In this document: positions 21,007 through 30,550 of the stretch, piece after piece | Layout: each line of letters opens with the position of its first letter | Position numbering within the stretch: the stretch's first letter is position 1 | NCBI GenBank assembly: GCA_033557465.1 | Contig: CM066034.1 | Location: forward strand, 416,308,159 to 416,372,158 | Reading direction: 5' to 3' | Source of the DNA: Ichthyophis bannanicus | Lineage: Eukaryota; Chordata; Amphibia; Gymnophiona; Ichthyophiidae | Length of the DNA: 64,000 bases | Made by a program: the position numbers and the translations under genes | The notes under the pieces: generated by a model | The model's database searches: none | Told to the model about the DNA's origin: nothing | What the model saw: the letters and a program-made list of their open reading frames with translations, nothing else

Positions 21007-21749
21007 TCAGGGATGTGCATTCATTTGAAACTATATGGGAAATATGAAAGGAAATAGGAAATTTTGTTGATATAATTTTTAATCAGAATACAACACTAAA
21101 AATATCTGAAATTAATTTTCCCTATTATTGTTGTTACAGGCTGCTTTCAAATTGGTAATTGAAAGACAAGCATCTTGAAGAAGAGCCATCAAGTTTCATT
21201 GGGGGCTGGCTCTAGCCTGGCTGCCCTTAACTCTGCTGATGATCTTCATTCCTGTTTTCTGATTGGCCCAAAGTTTATCTGCTCTAGAGCTGTATGGGAA
21301 ATGCTAAACTGGATTTTTGCCTTTTGAATCTATTGACTCCTATTGTAGAGATTTACTCCAAAGATTTTTCTTTTGTCATATTCTTGTGCCATAAATTCTG
21401 TGAAGCCATGTCTAAGTATGCTATCAGAGACAAACTTAATGCATATCCTGCTTGTTCAATAGGCGATGACCAATGAGAATCTGAATTAGGCTTGATAAAT
21501 GCCTCTGGCATTTAATTCAACTGAAAAGTTGCCTGGATTTAATTGACTTGAAAGTCAAAGGAACCAGTTGGCATTTTCCATACAGATCCAATGCAGACAA
21601 CTTTGGGCCAATGAGAACACAGGAAGGAAGATCACCAGCAGTCTATTTCTCTCTGAAAATTATGTTTCATCTTTTTTTATTCATTTTTAATCTGTGTGTC
21701 TATCCACTTGAAGCTAGATTTTATTCTTTCCCTTTCCCTTTACCCTGTA
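21007..21749. other. No gene; dispersed repeat start
   Basis: Begins with 'agggatgtgcattcatttga', whose complement occurs at 15648. The rest has no motif that I recognise. Frames are short. Confidence 0.4.
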
Positions 21750-24040
21750 GTACAGTGGCATAAGTACCTCTTCCTTTCTGCTGGTGATTCCTCTTTGTAT
21801 GCAGCTCAACATCCTCCTGGCTTTTGCCACCGCCTTGTCGCACCGTTTTGCCACCTTGAGATCTTCAGAAATAATCACACCAAGGTCTTTCTCCTGATCC
21901 GTGCCCACCAAACTCTCACCCCCTATCGCGTACAATTCCCTTGGATTTCTGCTACCCAAGTGCATGACTCTGCACTTCTTTGCATTAAATCTTAGTTGCC
22001 AAGCATTAGACCATTCTTCCAGCTTTTGTAGATCTTTCCTCATGTTAACCATTCCCTCGGGGGAGTCCACTCTGTTGCAAATTTTCATGTCATCTGCAAA
22101 AAGACAGACTTTTCCATTCAGTCCTTCAGCAATATCACTCACAAATACATTGAACAGTGCTAATCACCTTACCTTCATCCGAGTGAGCTCCATTTACCAT
22201 CACCCTCTGTCGTCTGTCAGTCAACCAATTTCTGATCCAATTTACCATCTTAGGATCCATCCCCAAGCTACCAAGTTTATTGATAAGCCTCCTATGAGGA
22301 ACAGTATCGAAGGCTTTGCTGAAATCCAGGTAGATGACATCCATCGCATGCCCCTGATCTAGCTCCCTGGTCACCCAGTCAAAGAACTCAATCAGATTTG
22401 TTTGGCAAGATCGTCCTTCGGTAAAACCATGTTGCCTCGGGTCTTGCAACCTGTTGGCTTTGAGAAAGTTCACTATTCGCTCTTTCAGGAGGGCCTCCAT
22501 GACTTTTCCTGCCACCGAGGTAAGGCTCACAGGCCTGTAGTTTGACACTTCTTCCCTGTCACCACTTTTGTGTAGAGGTATGACATCAGCCATTCTCCAG
22601 TCCTGAGGAACCTCTCCTGTTTCCAAGGATCTGTTGAAAATATCCTTTAACGGCCCTGAAAGAATCTCTGAGCTCTTTCAGTATCCTGGGATGTAGCCCA
22701 TCCGGTCCCATGGCCTTGTCCACTTTCAGTTTTGCAAGTTGTTCTAACACCTCATCTTCTGTGAATGGTGTGGTAACTACGTCTTTCCCATTTTTATATT
22801 TGGGAGTCACAGGTGGTCCTTCTCCAGGACTTTCTTTAGTAAAAACAGAGCAGAAGTATTCATTTAGCAATTTCACTTTTTCAATGTCACTTTCCACGAG
22901 TCCGTTCGCAGCACTTCTGAGTCCTGCAATTCCACCTCTGATCTTCTTCCTTTCCCGAATATACCTGAAGAAGGTTTTGTCACCACACTTCACGTCTTTA
23001 GTATTTTTTCCTCTGCCTTTGATTTTGCTATCCTTATTTCTCTCTTTGTCTCTTTGAGTTTGATCCTGTATTCATTTCTGTATTCCTCTGTTTGCGAGCT
23101 TTTGAATTATACGAAAGCTGTGTTTTTTGCCTTTATTTGAGCAGCCACTTCTTTGGAAATCCAAATAGGTTTTCTTCTCCTCTTGTTTTTGTTTACTTTT
23201 GTTACATATTTATCTGTTGCCCCGTTTATTGCCACCTTTAGTTTAGCACATTGCAATTCCACTTCCCTTATCTCCTTCCACCCTGTCAGCTCCTCCTTTA
23301 GGTACTCGGCCATTTTATTGAAGTCGGTGTTTTTGAAGTTTAGGATTTTGAGCTTGCTATGTTTGGCCTGTACCATGGCTTTTATCTCAAACCACACCGT
23401 GTGATGATCGCTGCTACTCACAGGGGCACTCACGCAGAAATTCGACATGCTATCGCCGTTGGTGAGCACTAAATCCAGTGTTGAGCTTTCCCTGGTTGGT
23501 TCCATCACCATTTGTCTAAGTAACACATCTTGGAGAGCATCCACGATTTTTTAGCTTCTTTACGGATTTGCAGAAGGAGTAATCCAATCCATATCAGGTA
23601 GATTAAATCACCCAATATGATCGCTTCCCCATTTGTGGCTATCTTGGCAATATCTATAATCAATTCGTATCTCTTCAATTTGTGTCGGAGGTCTGTAGAC
23701 TACAGCAGTATGGATGACAGTGCCATCTCCTCTTTCCAACACAATCCAGAGTGCTTCTTCTTTTCCCCATTCCCCTGCATTTCAGTAGCTTTAATATTGC
23801 TTTTGACATACAAGGCTACTCCTCCTCCTCTTCCATTTTCTCTGTCTCTTCTGAATAGATTTTAGCCAGGTATGGCTATATCCCAATCCTGCGATTCATT
23901 TAGCCATGTTTTTGTAATGGCCACAATGTCCAAATCCATTTCCACCACTAGGACCTCTAGGTATGGAACTTTGTTGGCAAAGCTTCGAGCATTTGTGCTC
24001 ATTGCTTTCCAGCATTTAACTGGCTTGCGTGTATTTAGCA
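21750..24040 (-). pseudogene. CR1-B ORF2: endonuclease and RT (inverted part), broken
   Basis: From about 24020 downward on the minus strand: 'NARSFANKVPYLEVLVVEMD' and 'AITKTWL' (endonuclease start; normally ET, here KT), 'RRDRENGRGGGVALYVKS', 'STLDLVLTNGDSMSNF', 'SSSDHHTVWFEI' (SDH motif), then a linker ending 'RRKPIWISKEVAAQIKAK'. The RT follows in three frames: 'AMGPDGLHPRILKEL', 'NYRPVSLTSVAGK', 'GFTEGRSCQTNLIEFFDW', 'YLDFSKAFDTVPH' (motif A), and 'VCLFADDMKICNRV' (motif C FADD). Motif B is disrupted near 22135. At least four frameshifts or stops, so it is inactive. Confidence 0.85.
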
Positions 24041-24176
24041 TTGATTTTGTTCTGCCTACATCTTCCCACTTGTTTTTGATGTGTGGTTTAAATGTGTGGC
24101 TGTTTCTGATTTTAATCTGCTTTTGCAGGGGGTGACGTCCAGAGCTTGACCTTCCACATCCGTCACCCCCTTGGTT

Positions 24177-24837
24177 CTAGTTTAAATGCATATCCACATA
24201 TTGCTTGTATTTTTCACTTAGGATTCTTTTCCCTGCGACAGAGAGATGTAGTCCATCAGCACAGTATAGTCTCTTGTTGTTCCATCTGTTACCCCAGTCG
24301 CCAATAAATCTGAATCCTTCTTGTTTGCACCAGGTCTGGAGCCATGTATTAAAGCTGTTGATGTGATGCAGCCTTTTTGCCCCCTTACCAAGTACAGGTA
24401 GAATCTCTGAGAATGCAACAGTGTTAACAATGGGCTTGAGTTTCTCTCCCAGAGATTGGAAGTTCTCTTGGACTGTGGAGAGACTGTTTCTAGCCAGGTC
24501 ATTTGTGCCCAAGTGGATAACCACATCAAGTTTGGAGTGTTACAGGTCGCAGTCTACCAGAACCCATTGTGATCCCCTTGTCCCTGGGATGTTTGATGCT
24601 TTGGGGGAGCGGTGGTGGACATTGTTCAGTTTGTATCCTAGAAGAGGTGCGCTTCATTGCAGCCAGTTCCTCCCTGAGTAGGGTCACCTCTTTATGCATG
24701 GCAGCTAGGTCTTCCCTTAGTAGAGTCAGTTCCTTGTGCATGGTAGCTGACCTGAGGCACACAGGACAAGCTCTGAGGCTCCATATGATTTGTCTTGGAA
24801 TGAAAGTACTGCAGTTATTGCTCCAAATGCACGACAT
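24177..24837 (-). pseudogene. CR1-B ORF1: coiled coil plus SGNH-type esterase, frameshifted
   Basis: The first part (24837-24526) gives a Cys-containing start and a tandem heptad-like repeat, 'AMHKELTLLREDLAAMHKEV' and so on, which is a likely trimer or dimer coiled coil. After a frameshift near 24525 comes 'VVIHLGTNDLARN' (SGNH block with GTND), 'FSEILPVLG', 'WCKQEGFRFIGDWGNRW' and 'LYCADGLHLSVAGKRILS' (GLHL, catalytic His block). CR1 ORF1 proteins are known to carry such an esterase. The GDS nucleophile block lies in the frameshifted stretch and I cannot place it. The ORF1 stop is followed by ORF2 within about 150 bases. Confidence 0.8.
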
Positions 24838-24942
24838 GCTGAATAAGCAGTCCTAGAGGAGAAGAGGAAGAAGAAGAAGGAAGGAGGAAGAAGATGTGGG
24901 CTCTAACCCAAGTTAAAAGGATAGATGGCAACGTATGCGAGT

Positions 24943-24951
24943 ATTATATAG
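24943..24951 (-). promoter_or_regulatory. TATA-like box in CR1-B 5' UTR
   Basis: Minus strand TATATAAT with a GC-rich upstream block (complement of 24957-25000), about 100 bases before ORF1. It could be an internal or borrowed promoter; position only, no functional evidence. Confidence 0.3.
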
Positions 24952-25154
24952 GCAATGCAGCCCCTGGGGTGGGTGGGGTGAGGGGCAGGGTGGGCGGGAA
25001 CCTAAATGTCTCTGGCCAGTAGGCTGTTCCTGTACTAGGGGCACCCACAGATATCTGCTCCAAGGCTACCCAGAAAAGGAGACAGTCAGTCAGATTATCC
25101 CCAAGCTTAATTTATAACCACAGTTAAACTTTATATTAACAATTCCCACAAAAC

Positions 25155-25817
25155 AGTACAAGTCACTGGTGAGGCCTCACTTGGAATACTGTGTTCAGTT
25201 TTGGAGACCGTATCTTGCAAAGGATGTAAAAAGACTGGAAACTGTTCAGAGGAAGGTGACCACAATGATTTGGAGCCTGCGTCAGAAGCCTTATGAGAAG
25301 AGACTTGAAGACCTAAACATGTACACTTTGGAGGAGAGGAGGGACAGGGGAGATATGATTCAGACCTTTAAATACTTAAAGGGAAATAATGAACAAACAA
25401 ACCCAAAGACGGGGCAGCTGCAAAACTAGAGGGCATAACAGGAAGCTGCAAGGTGGTAAATTGAAAGGCAATGTCAGGAAATACTTTTTCATAGAAAGGG
25501 TGGTGGATGCTTGGAATGCCCTCCTGATGGAAGTGGTGGGGACAAACACGGTGACAGAATTCAAAATGGCATGGGACAGACACAGTGGATCCCTTTACAG
25601 CAAAAGGATAAAATCAAAATAAACTGAACCATCTAATTTCTCAACAAATAGGGGTGTCCTGCATGGAGTGGTGGGTTCACCCCTAAACAGGGACGTGGGG
25701 AGGGGTGGCCTGCACCTAGCGGCAGGTGCACCTACTCTTGCCATCGTGCTGGGCAGACCAGATGGACTATGCTGATCTTTATCTGCTGTCATTTACTATG
25801 TCACTATGTTACTATGT
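25155..25817 (+). pseudogene. CR1-B ORF2 C-terminus and 3' UTR (non-inverted part)
   Basis: '[20 protein letters not shown]', 'LETVQRKVTTMI', 'YEKRLEDLNMYTLEERRDRG', then 'RKYFFIERVVDAWNALL' and 'FKMAWDRHSG' form the CR1 C-terminal region. The 3' UTR ends in 'actatgtcactatgttactatg'. It continues exactly where the inverted part stops. Confidence 0.88.
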
Positions 25818-25904
25818 AGTCTTCAGTCTCCTTATTACTTCTCACCTACTTAGCAGTTTTCTATCTCTTAATCTTGAGTTCCCCGTTTCCCCTAGTTTTT
25901 CATC

Positions 25905-26285
25905 TTAATATGTACACCTTAGAGGAAAGGCGGGATAGAGGTGATATGATTGAGATGTTTAAATACCTCCGTGGCATAAATGTTCAGGTAGAGAGCTTCT
26001 TTCAATTGAAAGCAAGTTCTGCTACGAGGGGACATGGGATGAGGGTAAAGAGGGATAGATTCAGGAGTGATATGCGGAAATATTTCTTTACGGAAAGAGT
26101 GGTGGATCCGTGGACTAGTCTCCCAGTGGCGGTGGTAGTGATGAAGACAGTAACTGAATTCAAAAAAGCATGGAACAAACACAGAGGGTCTCTAAAGGTA
26201 AAATGGAGACTGTTGTAGTTGTTGATATGGAAGGACAGACTAGATAGGCCATGTGGTCTTTTTCTGTCGTCATGTTTCTATGTTT
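25905..26285 (+). mobile_element. CR1-B-like 3' end, second copy
   Basis: 'LNMYTLEERRDRGDMIEMFK', 'FTERVVDPWTSLPVAV', 'FKKAWNKHRGS', then a 3' UTR ending 'catgtttctatgttttta'. It is a different subfamily from the copy just upstream, judged by the 3' end. Only the C-terminal ~110 codons are present. Confidence 0.82.
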
Positions 26286-26470
26286 TTATCTCCTACTCAT
26301 GAGTTCCCCCATTTCTCCTTCTGGTTTTTCAGTACTTTTCTAGTCTTGAGCTCTCCCATTTTTTCACCCTTCCTAAGTCCCCCATTTCCACTTAGTGTAC
26401 TCATCATCTCCCCAGCTCTCAACTATCTTTCTTTGACTCTTAACTCGTCATTGACACCAACTGTCACTGT

Positions 26471-26700
26471 ACTGATCAGCAGAAGCAGCAGCAGCAGCAG
26501 CAGCAAGGAGCAGAAGGGTAACTCCTCCCACTCATCATCTCTGCCACCAATCAGTTCTGACTGCATTGTTTGAAGGAGAGGCACCATTACAGTTGTCCCC
26601 ATACTGATCAGCAGCAGCAGCAAGGAGCAGAGGGGTAGCTCCTCCCACTCATCACCTCTGCCACCAATCAGCTCTGACTGCATTGTTTGAAGGACAGGCA
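26471..26700 (+). repeat. Two-copy tandem repeat (~132 bp) with (AGC)n
   Basis: 'actgatcagcag' begins both units (26471 and 26603). Each continues through a CAG run, 'caaggagcagaggggta', 'ctcctcccactcatca' and 'ctgactgcattgtttgaagg'. The first unit has the longer CAG run. The open frames come from the repeat. Confidence 0.8.
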
Positions 26701-26860
26701 CTCTCTGGCATGGCCCTTAGTCATGGGCCTTAACACGTACCTGCTGGCAAAATTACTGTTACTGTCTCCACACCTCTTTCGCTCATCTTCATCGCTTCCT
26801 TCTAAGACATTCAGGGCACCAGCACACCGCCAATTTACATTATTTGGGCTTTAAAGAAGC

Positions 26861-27978
26861 TCAGCGCTAGCCTCTGCCTGCACTAATGGCATTCCACCTG
26901 ACCACGTGACCCCCAAACTCAATGCTGGTCTATACCTGTGCTGATGGCATTCCATCTGATCACGTGACCCCCTGTGAGTTCAACTGGCTACATATTTATA
27001 AGATGCACAGCTGCTTCCCGCACGATTTTACTGTCTGAACTGTTGGAGCACTTGATGTTTTGAACCTCCCTTATTGTACCTTATGTGTCATCCTGCAGAA
27101 ACTCAGCGCTGGTTTCTGCCTGTGCTGATGGCATTCCACCTGATCACGTGACTTCCATGAGTTCAACTGGCAGCATCGTTATAAGATGCACAGCTGCTTC
27201 CTGCGCTGTGGGAACATGAGCCACAGGTGCACGCCAAAAGGAGCGATCTCAAGAAGCAGGCTCCTTGAGCTTGCTCCTTGGGGAGGCTCCGAGGGTGATA
27301 CGCATATGTCCAGGCAGAACAGGTGGCTGTTCTGTGTTAAGTCTGGTCTGCATTGGTAAACCTTGGATATATTCTTTTTACTACGTCTGTCGCACTTAAT
27401 GCCGTTATCGATCCCCATGTTTTGGGGTAATCATTCTATTCCTCTGACGCGGCCATGGTGGACCTACTCGCCAGGTAATCTACTCCCCTGCTTGCCTATC
27501 ATTTTGCTTCCACCAGCTGTACAGCACAGACCTCTTCCGCCTCATCATTTCTGCATATTTCCTCTGCATTACTTAACTGCAGGTCCATACGTGCCAAAAC
27601 GGCCCTTATCAATAATTTTCTACTACAATATAATTTGCAGCTTCTCTTTCTTACAGAGACATGGCTCAAAGATGGGGAAGAGCCTATGCTGCATTGTTGC
27701 CTCCCACCCAGGTTTACTGCACTATCAAGGTCCAACTCCCCCAGAATGGGAGGTGGGGTGGCAGTCATGTTTAGTGATTCCTTGACCATTACTTCAGGAT
27801 ACCACCCCACCAACCCTCCCCCCTCTAGTCACGTTACATTCTCCTGGTTTATGTTCCTCCCTCTCTGTCATCATCATTGTGGGAGTCTCTCTCTACTACT
27901 CTAATGGAAATGGTTACAAGATATCTAGATGTACTCATCCTGGGAGATTTCAATTTTCATTTTGATTATCCAGTCAGG
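26861..27978 (+). mobile_element. L2 LINE 5' half with tandem 5' units
   Basis: Three related units start at 26861, 26919 and 27103 ('ctcagcgctggtttctgcc', 'gatggcattccacctgatca', CACGTGAC, 'gatgcacagctgcttcc'). The third runs into a leader and then broken frames with 'LLFLTETWLKDGEEPMLH', 'GGGVAVMF' and 'LDVLILGDFNFHFDYP', the L2 endonuclease blocks (ETW, GGGVA, GDFN). The first unit is truncated to 58 bp; the second is 184 bp. It stops abruptly at 27978, where CR1-A begins. Confidence 0.7.
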
Positions 27979-28101
27979 TCAGGCCCAAATGCCCTCGAGA
28001 ATGGAGCAGACAGAGCTTAAAGATCCCAAATTACACATGCCTACCAATAGCCAGATTAATATGAATAAAATACAGTCTCTAAAATGCTTGTATTCAAATG
28101 C

Positions 28102-28327
28102 ATGGAGTGGAGGCATAGCCTAGTGGTTAGAGCAGCTACCTCATACCCAGAAGATCAAGGGTTCAATTCCCACTAGCACTCCTTGTGACCTTGGGCAAGT
28201 CACTTTACCCTCCATTGCCTCGGAAGAAAAGGCTGGCAATCTACTTCCGGTGATACATTGCCAAGAAAAACCAGAGGTAGCTGGGCTGCTATGAATCAAC
28301 ACTGACTTGATGGCATTTAAAAAAAAA
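28102..28327 (+). mobile_element. tRNA-derived SINE-1, complete, with 10-bp TSD
   Basis: Flanked by ATTCAAATGC at 28092-28101 and 28328-28337. A box 'tagcctagtggttagagc', B box 'ggttcaattcc', central block 'gaccttgggcaagtcactt', then 'gctatgaatcaacactgact' plus 'tgatggca' and an A-run. The tRNA head should drive pol III transcription. The 3' tail resembles tails I know from RTE/BovB-mobilised SINEs; mobilisation by such a LINE is inference. Other copies: 14090-14310 and 47757-47882. Confidence 0.88.
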
Positions 28328-29180
28328 ATTCAAATGCTAGAAGTCTAAAAAATAAGATGGGAGAGTTAGAATATATAGCACTAAATGAGAGGTTAGATGT
28401 GATTGGAATATCAGAGACGTGGTGGAAGGAGGACAATTAGTGGAACACCAAGATACCTGGGTACAAATTATATCGGAATGATAGAGCTGATCAAATTGGT
28501 GCAGGGGTTGCGCTCTATGTTAGAGAGGGCATTGAGTCAGAAGGTTTTGCAGGAAACAAAATTTGCTGTAGAATCTCTATGGATTGAAATTCCATATAAA
28601 AAGGGGAAGGCGATGGCAGTGGGGGTGTACTATCGACCGCCTGGCCAGAATGAACAAATGGATGATGAAATGCTCAAAGAAATCAAAGGAAGCTAACAAA
28701 AATTACAGCACAGTAATAATGGGTGATTTCAATTACCCCGGTATCGACTGGGTCAGTGTCACAGCAGGACATGCTAGGGAGATAAAGTTCCTAGATGAAA
28801 TAAATGACTGCTTCTTCAAGCAGCTGGTTCATGAACTGACCAGAGGGGAAGCCATATTAGACCTAGTCCTTAGTGGAACACCAGATCTAGTACAAGAGAT
28901 AAGGGTGTTGGGGCCACTTGGCAATAGTGATCATAGCATGATCACATTTGATTTAATTAGTGGAGGAGGTGTAGTAAGGAAATCCTTTTAACTTTCGAAA
29001 GGGAGACTATGATAAAATGAGGAAAATAGTTAAGAAAAAAGTAAAAGGGGAGGCGGAGCCTGATGCCGAGCAGGAGAGACGGCTAGAGTGAGAGCTCCGG
29101 GGGGACCTGCCTTGTAATCCGGTTTAATCCTGACCAACTGAAATTTGGAAAGTGCTTGTAGTGTCGGAAGCCGCCCGGAG

Positions 29181-30029
29181 ATGTCTGCCGCAAAGCCGAC
29201 CAAAATAGACTTTAATACGGGGCAGAATCCCGGTGTTAAACGTTCTAAAACCGAACCCCCGTCGCCGCAAAAGATGGCGGCGCGCTCAGAAAACCCAGAG
29301 GCGCTACAAGAGCTTTTAGTTGAAGTGCGCGGGATTGGGGAGCAGGTCCGAGCCAACGGGGAAGCGTTAGCACTGGTGAGAGAGGACACGGTGGCACTAA
29401 GAACCAGCATGGACGCATTATCTCTGAGGCAGGACAAAGTTGAGCAGGTGGTGGCGATCCATGATGAGAGACTGAAAGAATTAGATCAGCAGGCCAGAAA
29501 GATCCGGGCCCTGCAAAAGGAGCTGGAAGAGGGGAACAACAGAGCGAGACGCAACAATCTGAGAATTGTCGGTGTTCCTGAGGGCGCGGAAGGCAAAGAC
29601 ATGATGGGATTTCTCAGTAAGATGATCCCTGAGATCCTGCATCTTACCTTTGAATATCCCTTTGAGATAGACCGGGCCCATCGGGTGCCCTCTCAAATTC
29701 AGCCTGGTAGTAAAAGGCCGCGGCCCATTATTTTGAGAGCCCTTCGCTTCCAACAAGTCGCTCAAATTGTTGAGGCAGCACGGTCGCGTCCCAACGTTAC
29801 CTTTGACAGTTATAAGATATATTTCTTTCCGGATTTTGCAAAGGCAACTGCTGACAGAAGACGAAGTTTTCTTTCGTTGAGGCCGCGCCTGCAACAGCTC
29901 CAAGCAAGATTTGGCCTGCTCTACCCGGCGCTTATGAGGGTGACCCTTCATAATCAGACAAAAACGTTTGAAGACCCTGACGCACTTCGACAGTTCTTGG
30001 AAGAACGTGAGAGCCTGCATATGCGCTGA
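29181..30029 (+). CDS. L1 ORF1 protein (RNA-binding chaperone), 282 aa
   Basis: ATG at 29181 begins MSAAKPTKIDFN; the same frame opens a little earlier without ATG. Residues about 40-130 are charged and heptad-like ('VREDTVALRTSMDALSLRQD', 'DERLKELDQQARKIRALQK'), a likely trimerising coiled coil. Then 'NNRARRNNLRIVGVPEGA' starts the RNA-recognition part, with 'FEIDRAHRVP' and 'RPIILRALRF', and the C-terminal domain with 'YKIYFFPDFAKATADRR', 'LLYPALMRVT'. This matches the L1 ORF1p (transposase-22 family) layout. No stops. ORF1p coats the element RNA. It lies 521 bp upstream of ORF2. Confidence 0.92.
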   Translation: MSAAKPTKIDFNTGQNPGVKRSKTEPPSPQKMAARSENPEALQELLVEVRGIGEQVRANGEALALVREDTVALRTSMDALSLRQDKVEQVVAIHDERLKELDQQARKIRALQKELEEGNNRARRNNLRIVGVPEGAEGKDMMGFLSKMIPEILHLTFEYPFEIDRAHRVPSQIQPGSKRPRPIILRALRFQQVAQIVEAARSRPNVTFDSYKIYFFPDFAKATADRRRSFLSLRPRLQQLQARFGLLYPALMRVTLHNQTKTFEDPDALRQFLEERESLHMR

Positions 30030-30550
30030 AGCAGCGACTGTTCTATCTCCATGCTTGGTTTGCTAAGCTGTTATTGTTATATGGATTCGGTCCATGGTGG
30101 CTTAACTGTTGCAGATGGTAAACTGGTTAAGCAATTACTTATTGAAGTTGTGTGCATTGTTTAAAGATGTTAATGTTCGCTGTGGGTACTAATTGTTGGG
30201 ATATGTATACTAGAATCATGTGGCTAGCAGGTAGCCTAAGCGGCTATAATTATGGTGGGTGGAAGGGTGTGTGCCATAACTGTAAAAAGGTATAATATGT
30301 GTGCAGCGGCTTCCCAGGAAGTGGTAGAAGATATTAACATTGGCGGGTCCCTCTGTGCCGTCACTGTTCTCACTGGGCTCACCAGTCACATGGGAAAGGG
30401 TTCTCTGTCCTCTGGGGCCTATGGGGAAAGTGTGTTGTATACTGGCTGAACCGGGTAGGTTGAGGGTGCAAGGTGCCAATCTGGGGGGGTCAAAGGATAA
30501 GAGCCGTTTCAGAAAGGCTGGGAATGGATGGTCAACCCTAATGGTCCTAT
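30030..30550 (+). other. L1 inter-ORF spacer, 521 bp
   Basis: No L1 motif continues here. It is long compared with the mammalian inter-ORF gap (tens of bases). Short frames on both strands do not look like proteins. Confidence 0.7.

Larger units (their letters stand above)
21750..25817 (-). mobile_element. CR1-B LINE with 5' inversion (twin-priming structure)
   Basis: Positions 21750-25150 hold the element's 5' UTR, ORF1 and most of ORF2 on the minus strand. Positions 25155-25817 hold the remaining 3' end on the plus strand. The minus part stops after '...EVLMPLY' at GTAC (21750-21753). The plus part starts at GTAC (25156-25159) with '[16 protein letters not shown]', the very next residues of the protein. 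Nothing is lost or duplicated beyond the shared 4 bases. No clear target duplication, as usual for CR1. Confidence 0.9.

Noticed and set aside
28102..28175. tRNA gene
   Set aside because: A and B boxes are present, but it is the head of a SINE with TSD; the cloverleaf is not intact and other copies exist.
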